Of a DNA stretch of 14,560 nt, positions 1 to 8,400 are shown in pieces. This DNA comes from Physocladia obscura. Lineage: Eukaryota > Chytridiomycota > Chytridiomycetes > Chytridiales > Chytriomycetaceae. Positions within the stretch are counted from its first letter, which is position 1; each line of letters begins with the position of its first letter. The notes under the pieces were generated by a model. That model had not been told where the DNA came from. It saw only the letters and a program-made list of their open reading frames with translations, and did no database searches. A program made the translations under genes and the position numbers. The DNA lies in assembly GCA_027596945.1 (NCBI GenBank), contig JADGJH010000683.1, positions 778 to 15,337 of the forward strand. The letters run 5' to 3'.

Positions 1-176
1 TAAAATCTAAAATAAATCCAAACCAATAAATTTTTTTGGCAATTTAAATATTAAATTAAATTATTTGTTTTTTTTTTTTTTTTTTAGTTTAAAAGTTCAT
101 CTAGTTTGGTATTGTGGTTTTTTTGCTTTGAAATTGGAGCTGTGTGTAGCATGACTCAGATTCACAATGAAATAAA
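1..176. other. AT-rich spacer with poly-T run
   Basis: No open tract of interest is visible on either strand. The stretch holds a long T run at about 67-85 and A/T-rich low-complexity sequence. Nothing here looks like an RNA gene. Confidence 0.6.
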
Positions 177-660
177 TGTGGCGCCACATTGACGACCAAG
201 AAAATGCACTCAAGTCTTTAAAGTAAAGTCTTTTGTAATATGTTCAAGACTTGTCAAATCAATTCAATGCCCATGAGTGCCATTTGAAAGTTCATAAGCC
301 ATTTCAAATGTTCTTTACAGAGTTTCGCCGTCAATTCCAAACCTTCCAGATGCAGAACATCAGAAGGATGAAGATTACAGATGGGAAAATTTTATAAAGA
401 GTTATATTGTATTCACCAGCTTTTTACCTTTTGATTGAACAAAACTTCATCCAAGAATACTCAATTATCAGAAATCGAACGCGCTGATTAATTTTGATCT
501 GATTTCTGTGCCGCGCTGCTCAGTCAGATACATGAATAGTTCAAGCAAGATTCCTTGCTACGCACACCACTTTTGAGTTAAAATAGAAGTTGATAATATT
601 AACGCGGCGAAGCATTTCTCACACTTGAAAAGAAAGAATCGTGAGGTGGCTTTTGAGTCA
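177..660. other. CpG-bearing patch with possible small exons
   Basis: About 14 CpG dinucleotides fall here, whereas the following 1.3 kb has almost none. On the minus strand a 29-codon tract at 557..468 ends in TGA and follows an acceptor-like GCGTAG. It reads like a normal C-terminus, with the core LTEQRGTEIRSKLISAF. A second minus tract above it, about 695..565, contains FKCEKCF. On the plus strand 298-438 is open for 46 codons and contains NLPDAEHQKDEDYRWENF. I recognise none of these. The patch could be the last exons of a minus-strand gene or just a regulatory segment. Confidence 0.25.
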
Positions 661-1116
661 GTGAATGTGGAGAGAAAAGAGAAAATGCAAGATCATAATC
701 ACATATTTTCCTGAATCAGAAAACTAATTATAAAAAACTTCTAAACAAATTAGTTCCCTGAAACAAAAATACTCAGCCTGAAGAATCACCCAAAACCAAT
801 AGGTAATTGACTTGAAATTTTGAGATTGGTGCACAAAGAGTGTCAGTGAAGTTTTGAAAATGAAGAGAAAATGTGTGTGAAAGATATGAGGAAAGAAAGA
901 TAGAGTTATTATGATTGAAATTAATTACCAAGAAACAGCTGTAGTGTTAAAAAAATTACTTTAATTTAATTAAAAAAACTATTACAATTTATACCAACTG
1001 TTTTATTCATTATTATCATCAAGAAATGAGACCTTATTTGAGATATTCCTGTTATTCTAACTCTGAAATTGTATAACTGCTGTAGAATCTCCAGACAAAT
1101 TTTACAGATCACATGA
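661..1116. other. AT-rich spacer, no gene seen
   Basis: Purine-rich on the plus strand (AGAGAAAAGAGAAAATG and GAGGAAAGAAAGATAGAG), then A/T-rich. No open tract or RNA gene could be supported on either strand. Confidence 0.5.
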
Positions 1117-1551
1117 TTAAACAGAAGCCTCAAAAAAAAAGCTACAATACACTGTTACAACAGATTCCATTCCCCATTCAGCTGCTTGACAAATAGTTTC
1201 GGTGGTATTGCTCATTTGAATGAGAAGCAGCCAAGTTTTGTAAGGAGTATGTTCTGGATCCTCTTCTTTCAATGGCATAACAAATTTTGTAAACATATGA
1301 GAACCTGCAGGTAATGCAGAGTCAACTAAGACCCCATAATGCACTGGTGTCTTGTTCACATCTCAGAGCTTGTCATTAAATGATCAACTCATTTCACAAT
1401 CATTCCATAATCCTAGGCAGTTGTTTCTTATCCATACAATACAATCATTTGCTCCAAAACAGGGAGCCCAAGTTGCAAATACAAATTAAAGCCATCCATT
1501 ATACATAGCATTTTGTAATTCTGCATTGTTGTCATAAATTAGATTGGTAAT
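1117..1551 (-). pseudogene. DDE-superfamily (Harbinger-like) transposase fragment
   Basis: One minus-strand frame runs from 1551 to the TAA at 1117-1119, interrupted by TAA at 1486-1488, TGA at 1384-1386 and TGA at 1363-1365. Between the stops the text matches the fungal and plant DDE_Tnp_4 pattern: an NAMYNGWL block, a CFGAND..IVW block, a WND block, then GVLVDSALP carrying the second acidic residue (codon 1321-1323), and CQAAEWGM carrying the final glutamate (codon 1177-1179). The N-terminal half, with the DNA-binding domain and first aspartate, is absent. Such enzymes cut and rejoin transposon ends in the nucleus. This copy cannot encode an active protein. The high-coordinate end overlaps dispersed repeat copy A. 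The family call rests on remembered motif order, not on a search. Confidence 0.65.
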
Positions 1552-1747
1552 TTAATTTTTTTTGAAGAATTTTTAGAAAATTCCCAAGCCTTCTATTAAC
1601 TTCAAGAACTCAAAAACAATTAAAGTGATTTCCAACTGCTTTCCAATTATTTTTCTTTCTAAGTGTCTTTTATTCTTTTTCTTTCTTTCCACTTCAAAAA
1701 CTACTTAAACCCAACTCTTTTCTTTTCTTTATTATTGGTCTTATCAA
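1522..1747. repeat. Dispersed repeat, copy A
   Basis: This segment is alignable by eye, at roughly four in five positions, with 6020-6247 in the same orientation. Shared blocks include ATAAATTAGAT, TTCAAGAACTCAAAAACAAT, TGATTTCCAA and CTTCAAAAACTA, followed by a pyrimidine-rich tail. It begins inside the transposase frame and ends about 140 bp before the WD40 tract. It may be a piece of a transposon end or a solo element. No terminal repeats or target-site duplication were found. Confidence 0.75.
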
Positions 1748-1884
1748 TCTTATTCCCCCTGATAACATCCGGCATGCAACTATCTGTTGGACCAAAAATA
1801 TCCACTTCCTCAACAATTTAGTAATAGCAATTGAACTATTCAATCAATTTTGCAAAGTCAACTTGCTGAATTGGGTGGAACTAA

Positions 1885-3924
1885 TGCTTGTTTTGTTTTT
1901 GGAGTGATTCAAACAAAGTGAAAGTAATTTTGCAACAAGTCCAATTTGTCTTGGAGACAATATCAACTCTTCCAGCAATCTTTGAACAAGTCAGTTCCTC
2001 AAGACAGTTTCTTTCAGATCTTTTGCGAGTCCTTTGTGATTTTGCTCCTCGATTAGTATTCAATCCACTTCATGTGTATTATAGTGCATTAGTTTGGTGT
2101 CCTTCAGGCACATCTCTCTACCAAACTTTCTTTCCTCAAATGGCACTTCCTTGTGTGTCTTTGAACTGGGATCAAAACTGGGCCTCAACATGGAAACTGC
2201 CAAAACCAAACTCCAAACATTCAAATACCAAATTTGCTTGCCTTGCTGTTTCTTCCAAGTTTGTTGTTGCAGGATACCATGTTTTTGACCAACTCTCTGA
2301 TATTACCATCTGGCACACAGTCAGTCTCCTGGGGAACTTTAAAGTCATACAGTATTAATGTATCTGTGACAGCTTTGGCAATTTCATCAAATAGCAGCAT
2401 AGTTGTTGTGGGGCATGGAGACTTGTCTGCTCTGGGAGGTGCAGATAAGTACTTTCTGCATATCTTGACAGTTGGTGCAAAGGTTCACAACAAGTTGAAG
2501 GGCCATAGTAAGCAGGTCAATGCTGTTGTGATTTCATCAAACAACAAACTGATTGTTTCAGCATCCGCAGATAATATTTTGATAGTTTGGTCAGCTCTGT
2601 ACCTCCAGTTGCAAACCACATTTGAAGGACACACAAAATCTGTATCTTTTGTTGCTATTTCTTCAGGAAACAGTCATGTTGTTTCTGGTTCAGATGACAA
2701 AACTGTGCAATTGTGGTCCACTAAATTGAAAGACTGTGATGGTGTCTTTTATGGATATTCTTGTGAAGTAACTGCTGTAGGAATTTCCTCAAAACTCAAA
2801 AGTGTTGTTGTTGGCTACCAGGATGGAACTTTGCTGACATTCAAAATTGATGATTGGTTGGCTTCAAAAGGCATGAAGGGGCATTTCAAAGTTCTCAAGG
2901 CAAGGATTGATGGAACAGATACACATGCTGTCACTGGACTTAATATTTTTCCTGATAGCATCAGAGTTATTGTTCTGTCAAAAAATCAGCCTGCTAAAGT
3001 TTGGTCACTCATTGAGAGCAATTTGCTGGAACTAGATATATTTCAAGATGAAATTCTAGGGATTGTAATTACTCCAGCCAGTATTGTTGTGACAGCCACA
3101 TTGTCCAATATTTGTTTTCATGAAATATCTTCTCAAATTATTTCTGGAAATCAACAAAGTCCACCATTACCTCCTACTGCAAGAAAACTTAACACCTGGA
3201 GCTGTTCTCCAATCAAAAACCGACATTGGAGTTTTAAACAACAAGCAAACACAATGGCCATGTAACTGCAATATCTGTCTCTCCAGATGGAACCTTGGTA
3301 CTGTCTAGTTGTGAAGAAGGGGAAGTCAAGCTGTGGAAGGAGGGGAGCTTCATAAACTTGCTCAGTTTGCCAAAGAGTGAATCAATGGATACACGCTTAA
3401 TTTATATCTCTGTTTTTTGTGATGGTGAAATGGTTGCTCTTGCAAGTAACTGCAGTGTTCAACTATTGACTGGAAGCCTCTCAAAGCCATTTTCTTTGAC
3501 TTGTTCTTTTAATGAAGCTTCTTTTGAAAGTATTTGCATTGTGTCAATCTCTGTTGACAAAACCCTGGTTGCAGCTGGTTTTGAAAGTGGAAAAGTGGAA
3601 GTGTGGAATATTGAACATGAAAGCAGCATCTTTTGGAAATTGAGTGATTCCTGCATACTCACTGTTGATATTTCAGAAGAAAATAAGGTTGTTGTTTGTG
3701 GAGATTCTAATGGAGCGTCATTTGCATGGTCATTGATTGAGACTCAGGAAGCTGAGTGCAAAAAGCTTCACAATGTTTATTGTCTGGACAGTTTGGTCAA
3801 GAAAGGAGATGCACATTTGTGCTGGATTCTGCCAACTGTTGATATGGGGCCAAAAATTGTAGACAGCATTATTGTTTTTCAACCAGAAAGTGCTTTTATC
3901 AGGTTGGATTTAGTTCAGATTTAG
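1885..3924 (+). pseudogene. Headless STAND-type WD40-repeat protein, frame-broken
   Basis: Conceptual reading uses frame 1 (1885-2358), frame 2 (about 2350-3185), frame 3 (about 3185-3245) and frame 1 again (about 3250-3924, ending TAG). The N-terminal part has DFAPRLV (about 2038-2058) and HVYYSALVWCP (about 2071-2103), the linker usual between the NACHT NTPase and the propeller in fungal NACHT-WD40 proteins. About 11 WD-like blades follow, with motifs such as VVSGSDDKTVQLWS, LIVSASADNILIVWS and VTAISVSPDGTLVLSS. Such propellers act as ligand-sensing ends of NLR-like regulators in the cytoplasm. No NACHT or P-loop is visible upstream; an in-frame TAA sits at 1882-1884 and transposon debris lies before it. 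No in-frame stop occurs inside the stitched frame, so decay is recent or some breaks are assembly errors. A two-propeller protein with unseen introns is the alternative, but I found no GT-AG pair that restores the frame. Confidence 0.7.
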
Positions 3925-3992
3925 TAGAGTAAAAAAAAATTATGTTTCTTGATTTTGGTAAGCAGGACTTCACATTGAATGAATGAAGGTGG

Positions 3993-3998
3993 AATAAA
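3993..3998 (+). terminator. Poly(A) signal after WD40 tract
   Basis: AATAAA lies about 70 nt past the TAG at 3922-3924, the usual spacing for a eukaryotic cleavage and polyadenylation signal. It suggests the WD40 region is, or recently was, transcribed on the plus strand. Confidence 0.4.
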
Positions 3999-4238
3999 TT
4001 CATGCTGTATGGAAGATGGAATTGATTATTTATTAACAAAATGCATTCAAAACAACATTAATTATTAATCAAAATCATCTAAACAATTCAAACCAATGAC
4101 AGTGCTCCTTGAATCCATGATCAGAGAAAAATTCAGGCAAGTTATTTCTTATCAATGATGTGATACTTAATGCCCTTTTTTTTATCAACTCATAACTCCA
4201 TGATATTATTGTAACTTTCTCATTTGTGCTGGTTTTAT
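3999..4238. other. AT-rich spacer
   Basis: A short plus-strand tract with ATG at 4096-4098 (core MTVLLESMIREKFRQVISYQ, then TGA) is the only protein-like text here. It is too short to call as a gene. The rest is A/T-rich. Confidence 0.35.
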
Positions 4239-4382
4239 TTACATTTCTAATTTTATGTCATCATGTTTTTTGGACTGAAAACAAAGAAACTGATATTCCT
4301 TATTACTCTGATATTCTTCATTGCACAAGTGACAAAGCCATTTGTCTAAGTCAGAGAACCTATCAGAAATAGAGTTCAACAT
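4239..4382 (-). CDS. Possible small or terminal exon with CxxC motif
   Basis: A minus-strand tract runs from ATG at 4382 to TAA at 4241-4239 and encodes 47 residues; the frame is open for a few codons above the ATG. It contains DKWLCHLCNEEYQ and a later LCF..KKH, so it carries a CxxC pair with downstream C and H, but the spacing is not that of a classical C2H2 finger. TAA is followed directly by AAATAAAA, which would serve as a poly(A) signal. I do not recognise the family. It could be the last exon of a gene whose earlier exons lie at 4849-5640 or elsewhere, or an isolated remnant. Confidence 0.3.
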   Translation of the reverse strand: MLNSISDRFSDLDKWLCHLCNEEYQSNKEYQFLCFQSKKHDDIKLEM

Positions 4383-4848
4383 GCTGGGTTGAATTATTCA
4401 AGGAATAAGTTTGGGCAAACAGGGGCAGACGGGGATGTTGCCAAGACACCCCAAATGCCAATTTTATTGAGAAACACTAAAATAAAATCAAAAGAAAACA
4501 GGCATGGAGCTTGCATAGTGAGCGGAGGGTAGGGAGAACAACAGCACTAGCCGTGGTTTGTTATTCTTGACAAGTCTCCTTGCCTTGTTTCCCAAGAAAG
4601 TGAGAAAAAAATGGTAGACTGTTTATTTTCAATGAATACACCATTTTATACACTAATCAAAATAAATAAAGTGGTTCTGTTTGTAATTTGATTTGAGTAA
4701 GATTTGCCACAACAGTAAAGACTTTTGGGAACTCATTCTAATCACCACAATAATGACTTGAAAATTTGAAAATCCTTGATTCTTTTGCTTACAGTTTCAT
4801 GTCTAACCCCATTTTCTTGAGTATTCAGTTGTGAACATCAACTGCCCA
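4383..4848. other. Spacer with a G-rich island
   Basis: Mostly AT-rich, but 4410-4455 is unusually G-rich, with three G runs, and 4431-4452 can fold as an imperfect hairpin (GGGGaTGT pairing with ACACCCC). A second G-rich patch lies near 4520-4540. On the plus strand TTTTGCTTACAG near 4783-4794 looks like an acceptor, but no long open frame follows it. No gene supported. Confidence 0.4.
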
Positions 4849-5640
4849 TCAGTTAATGACAGAGGTTATAAAGTATCCATTGTCACCATGAGCAGCCAAG
4901 TTCTCACCTGAAAGAAGTTGTTAAACCAATGTTGCGTGAGCCAATTTTAAGTCAAACCAATATTGTGCTGTCAACATAGCAGAAAGGCTGCAGTGTAAAT
5001 TCTAATTATCAAACCAATCACTCCAGTGAATCCTCAAATTGATCTATCAAAAATAAATTGAATAGAACAAAACATTACCACATCAAACCTGTGCAGCAAA
5101 TCCAGTAAAATCTCCACTTACTTTTTTTATGTTGGGAGTGACTCCAAACCTGTTTGAAGATACATCTACAGATGCATACACTTTCAAGTGGAATAGTTTC
5201 CATAGCAGATACTTTCTGTCAAGCAACTGATGCAGGTTTGCCATGGTCATTTCATGCCAAACGTCATCACTGACATTCCAAAATAAAACTTAAACAGTTG
5301 ATCAAAAATAACAAAACCTTAACAATTATGCCTACAATCCATATATTAACTTACAAGAAATAAAAATATGATCATAGTTTAGATCAAACAAGTTTGTATG
5401 GTTTGGTGTTGTGGTTGTTTTTTTTCTTCCAAAACGTGTTTTTACTTGCACATTTGGTTTGGTTCAGAAATACAAGGATAGAAAGTGTGATTTTGATCCA
5501 AATCTACTCCAAATAGTTTATTAGAAAGCAGAAGAAGTTTTTTGCCATTTGAGTCATGAGAAATGGTTTGATGAGGCAATTTCAATGAGTTAGAGACCAT
5601 TGTTATTGCCCCAGCCTTCTGCTCTTGAAATATATGATTG
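4849..5640 (-). CDS. Unrecognised multi-exon gene candidate
   Basis: Three exon-like tracts lie in order on the minus strand. Tract 1 (about 5640..5446) is open, has an ATG near 5600, and contains HDSNGKKLLLLSNKLFGVDL. Tract 2 (5289..5089) is open for 67 codons with TMANLHQLLDRKYLLWKLF and NRFGVTPNIKKVSGDFTGF, preceded by TTTAAG. Tract 3 (4907..4849) follows the acceptor TTCTTTCAG, contains ENLAAHGDNGYFITSVIN and ends in TGA. Candidate introns are about 5445..5290 (or from a GTATTT donor slightly earlier) and 5088..4908 (181 nt). The phases do not join cleanly between tracts 2 and 3 unless the acceptor shifts 5 nt, so this may be decayed. The residue composition is protein-like and CpG is rare. 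I recognise no domain. Confidence 0.35.
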
Positions 5641-6038
5641 GTTTAATAATTTTCTCTGCATTCACATTTTAGATCATTTTGAAAAATATTTCAAGCCTGA
5701 TTTGAGCAAAAACCTATTTTTCACTTTTGTTTCAAATGAGAAAGAGGAAGGATCCAACACTCAAGGATTGAACTCCAGTGCTTGATCCAGCATTGCTCAG
5801 AGCAAAAAATATCTTCTTGAAAGCCAACAGTTGTGTTCCAACTGCTAATAATATTGACCTAGTAATTGCAAGTGACTTGTCAGGCAGGCTTGCCAAAGTA
5901 CACATGACCACTCTCAAAACCAAACTCAAAGATAGGAAACCATTTGAGTTGTGCCTGATAAGGTTTATTTGTCTTTTCTACTCTGTGGTTCTGGCCTTTA
6001 ATGCAGGGACCAACAGATCCAGCACTATTATAAATTAG
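5600..6038 (+). pseudogene. Broken plus-strand reading frame
   Basis: Two open tracts abut with a one-base frame change near 5770. The first (5600-5785) contains HILDHFEKYFKPDLSKNLFF; the second (about 5770-6038) contains NNIDLVIASDLSGRLAKVHM. Joined, they read as one hydrophilic protein segment; the second part is loosely reminiscent of a WD-type strand. It ends inside repeat copy B. It overlaps the 5' end of the minus-strand tract at 5600-5640, so at most one is real there. No family recognised. Confidence 0.25.
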
Positions 6039-6247
6039 ATCACTAACCTATTTTTTCTTGAAGAATTTTCTAGAATTTTCTCAAGCCTTCAATTACATTC
6101 AAGAACTCAAAAACAATTCAACTGATTTCCAATTGCTTTTCAACTGCTTTCCAACCAATGTTCTTCTAAGCATCTTTTATTTCTTTTTCTTTTCCCTTCA
6201 AAAACTATTTAAACCCCTTTTTTTTCTTTATAATTAGTATTGTCAAA
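6020..6247. repeat. Dispersed repeat, copy B
   Basis: Same orientation as copy A at 1522-1747, with matching blocks from ATAAATTAGAT through TTCAAGAACTCAAAAACAAT to a pyrimidine-rich end (CTTCAAAAACTATTTAAACC). Unlike copy A it is not joined to transposase text, so the repeat moves or duplicates independently of that fragment, or the fragment has been lost here. Confidence 0.75.
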
Positions 6248-6483
6248 TAAAAACAAAGCACACATTAAGTATTAAACTTTTTACTTCAACTTTATCTCAT
6301 ACTTGAATCTTGAACTCTAGTCATTTAGTTCTGATATATCTAGTATTACATTAGTTAATTCAAGCTGTTACAGCTACCAGCAAAATCTTCTACAACTTTC
6401 TTCATGTTACAAGGACACCAAGAAATTAATCCTCCTACCTTTACACAAAGCAACTCAAGGCCACTGATTTCAAGAAAGTGTTA
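6248..6483 (+). other. Spacer with a weak coding-like remnant
   Basis: A plus-strand frame from about 6357 to the TAA at about 6496 reads through one in-frame TAA, with text such as TSKIFYNFLHVTRTPRN and YTKQLKATDFKKVLEVRK. It runs into the left arm of the inverted-repeat element. Support is weak and no family is recognised; otherwise the stretch is AT-rich. Confidence 0.2.
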
Positions 6484-6645
6484 GAAGTCCGAAAATAACA
6501 TGTGTATAGCACAATTGTGTACTCAATAAAGTAATCAATTTTACGCAAAAATCTTTACTGCTCTGTGTGGCATTTAACAGAAAGATCCAAAGCCAAGTCA
6601 TCTTGGCATCTTTTAAGATGACAACACTCCCAATAATTCAGTTTA
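6484..6645 (+). repeat. Left arm of inverted repeat
   Basis: Begins GAAGTCCGAAAATAACATG and ends CAATAATTCAGTTTA. It pairs with the right arm along its full 162 bp length. Confidence 0.85.
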
Positions 6646-6708
6646 TTGTTCTATTGTATCAGAAAGTCTGTAATCTCAACTTTACTCCCACAAATTTTGT
6701 GTATAAAA

Positions 6709-6945
6709 ATGTTAAAGCAGGAGAGTGTTAAAGCAGGAGAGTGGACTGAAGTTATAAAGCTGCAGAAAGGAGGGAAATCAACTGTTTGGACAAAGAAGTC
6801 TGATGTTGTGTACTTTTCAATTACAGTTAGATATGTTGTTACTGTGGATATTGTTCAAAATGTTGTTTTGGTTGCTGAAGATGATGTCAGACTCTTCTTG
6901 TCCTTACTCATTGCAGCTACACAGTCATTAAGCAAAGCTTGCTGA
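6709..6945 (+). CDS. Open frame inside the inverted repeat
   Basis: ATG at 6709 opens a 78-residue frame ending TGA. It contains KAGEWTEVIKLQKGGKSTVW, then a valine-rich stretch RYVVTVDIVQNVVLVAEDDV. The latter resembles a WD-type strand set, like LTVDISEENKVVVCGD in the WD40 tract, so this could be a captured fragment of a WD40 paralogue. It has no transposase motif. The end lies within the tandem duplication, and coding status is uncertain. Confidence 0.25.
   Translation: MLKQESVKAGEWTEVIKLQKGGKSTVWTKKSDVVYFSITVRYVVTVDIVQNVVLVAEDDVRLFLSLLIAATQSLSKAC
6711..6742. repeat. Tandem 16-mer, two copies
   Basis: GTTAAAGCAGGAGAGT occurs twice in direct succession (6711-6726 and 6727-6742) inside the interior of the inverted-repeat element. 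Confidence 0.9.
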
Positions 6946-6992
6946 AGATGATGTCAGGCTCTTTTTGTCCTTTCTCATTGCAGCTACATAGT
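6872..6992. repeat. Direct duplication, 67-bp period
   Basis: A 54-bp unit starting TTGCTGAAGATGATGTCAG and ending near CATTGCAGCTACA occurs at 6872-6925 and again at 6939-6992, with a few substitutions. The second copy abuts the right inverted arm. Confidence 0.9.
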
Positions 6993-7155
6993 AAACTGAA
7001 TTATTAGGAGTATTGTTATTTTAAAAGATGCCAAGATGGCTTGGCTTTGGATATCTTTCTGTTAGATACTGCACTGAGCAGTAAAGATTTTTGTGTAAAA
7101 TTGATTACTTTATTGAGTACACAATTGTGCCATACACATGTTATTTTTGGGCTTC
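6992..7155 (-). repeat. Right arm of inverted repeat
   Basis: Begins TAAACTGAATTATTAGGAG and ends at GGGCTTC. It is the reverse complement of 6484-6645. Confidence 0.85.
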
Positions 7156-7245
7156 CTGGGGAATAACTCACTCCACAGCATTGCTAGATCTGTCTTGAGT
7201 TTCATGGAATGCAAGAGGTGGAAGGGGTGAAGAACAGGTTAGCAC

Positions 7246-7368
7246 TTATTCCTTGTACTGCTGTGAGTCCAGTACCTCAAGTGTCACTTGCATGGTGGAA
7301 GACCTGCAATAGTGTAGAGACACCAACTGAGCTTGATGCACCACTGGCCTCACAAAGTTGTTAACATC
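7246..7368 (-). CDS. Possible terminal exon, unrecognised
   Basis: On the minus strand TGTTTGCAG is followed by 40 open codons and TAA (7248-7246). The text includes DVNNFVRPVVHQAQLVSLHY and MQVTLEVLDSQQYKE, which looks like real protein. The acceptor is good in the context of A/T-rich sequence above it. I could not find the preceding exon; the 250 bp above it is low-complexity. Family unknown. Confidence 0.3.
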   Translation of the reverse strand, partial: DVNNFVRPVVHQAQLVSLHYCRSSTMQVTLEVLDSQQYKE

Positions 7369-7399
7369 CTGCAAACAACATGCCATTTTTCAGAACATT

Positions 7400-7863
7400 T
7401 TCAATTTATTAATTCAACTCCAAAACTCAAACAAAAACAAATTTAATAGAAAACCAAAAACATGAAAAATCAAAAAGAACCAAACAAACAAACAACCAAT
7501 AAATAAATAAAATTACATATACAAAATATAAATAAATACAAACATTTACAAAATATAAATAAACAAATATTTACAAAGATAATTATCTGATAAAGTCAAG
7601 GAGTTTTAAACAAACTCAATCATCATATGAGAATCTCACAATGATGTGAATGATGTTGACTTTTTTTAAATCTATTCTTTCTACAAATAAAGAGATATAC
7701 CCCTTTTTTCTTCACTTTCTAGAGTTCACCATGATTTTCACAAATGTGTTTGCAACCTGAGGTCGGGTTTGCAAAGTAACATACTGTATTTTTAAATGTA
7801 AAAACTATTGTCTGTATCTCCAATTTCCAATTTCCAATTTTGAACCCATCTCCAATCTCAAAA
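7400..7863. other. A-rich low-complexity spacer
   Basis: 7430-7580 is A-rich with AAAC, AAAT and TAAATA short repeats. 7820-7840 holds a small CCAATTT minirepeat. No open tract or RNA gene is supported before the ATG at 7864. Confidence 0.5.
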
Positions 7864-8394
7864 ATGGCTGAGAATCTCTTTCCTGCTATCTAGTTCTCTT
7901 GCAAGCCAATGTTGACAAAGTTTTCACTAGATGGCTTCTGGCAGTTTACTCTTGTGTCAACAAAATCTTGATCCCTAGAGACTTCAAGCATCTTCCCTTC
8001 TCAGAACCAGCAGACCTCTTTATCAAGAAAATCATCACATTGCTGATAATTGCACTATTTCCGGCAGTTCTCATCCCTGCTGTCGCAGAAATCATTGAAG
8101 TACTTGCTTGTTCAGCAATTCACGCTGACACCACTGCTGGAATCTGTGCTGCTCTCAGAATTGCTGCTCAAAAAATTCTGGGATCAATTGCTATTTAATT
8201 TTCAGTGTATCCAATTCTGCTCTCTTGAAAATCAAATCATTGAAGTCATTCTCCGGTGTGTGGACAAGCATCTTGTGACATTTGAATATCTTGATGAATT
8301 CAATACGCTGTCTCCTCTGCTGCAATTGCCTGCAAGAATCTTGCATTCACTCATGCAAACAGTACCAAAGTTGCAACAAAGATGGTCAAGTTGA
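7864..8394 (+). pseudogene. Unrecognised gene with two frame breaks
   Basis: ATG at 7864 opens MAENLFPAI and hits TAG at 7891. The neighbouring frame (from 7872) continues as VLLQANVDKVFTRWLLAVYS to a TAA at 8196-8198, and frame 1 then continues with NQIIEVILRCVDKHLVTFEY to TGA at 8392-8394. Stitched, this gives about 175 residues rich in hydrophobic helices (IITLLIIALFPAVLIPAVAE), perhaps a helical-repeat or membrane protein. TTTAATTTTCAG at about 8193-8204 resembles a splice acceptor, so the second break could be an intron, but I found no matching donor that keeps the preceding frame. No family recognised. Confidence 0.4.
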
Positions 8395-8400
8395 TGTTAC

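Larger units (their letters stand above)
6484..7155. mobile_element. Inverted-repeat (foldback/MITE-like) element
   Basis: The left arm (6484-6645) is the reverse complement of the right arm (6992-7155), with only scattered mismatches and small indels; the shared core includes GAGTACACAATTGTG and CAGTAAAGATTTTTG. The spacer is 346 bp. Arms this long with a short non-transposase interior fit a foldback or MITE-like nonautonomous element, or an inverted local duplication. A transcript through it would form a hairpin of about 160 bp. I could not find a convincing target-site duplication at the outer ends, which lie between CAAGAAAGTGTTA and CTGGGGAATAAC. Confidence 0.75.

Noticed and set aside
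60..130. Similarity between 95-125 and 5390-5425 (GTTTGGTRTTGTGGTT then T run)
   Set aside because: The shared stretch is short and flanked by T runs; it does not extend, so chance or a tiny repeat fragment is as likely as a real element.
1885..8394. Programmed +1 frameshifting as a general rule
   Set aside because: The steps are not uniform (the break at 7891 and that near 11430 go the other way), and the intact genes need none. Indels in decaying or misassembled sequence are simpler.
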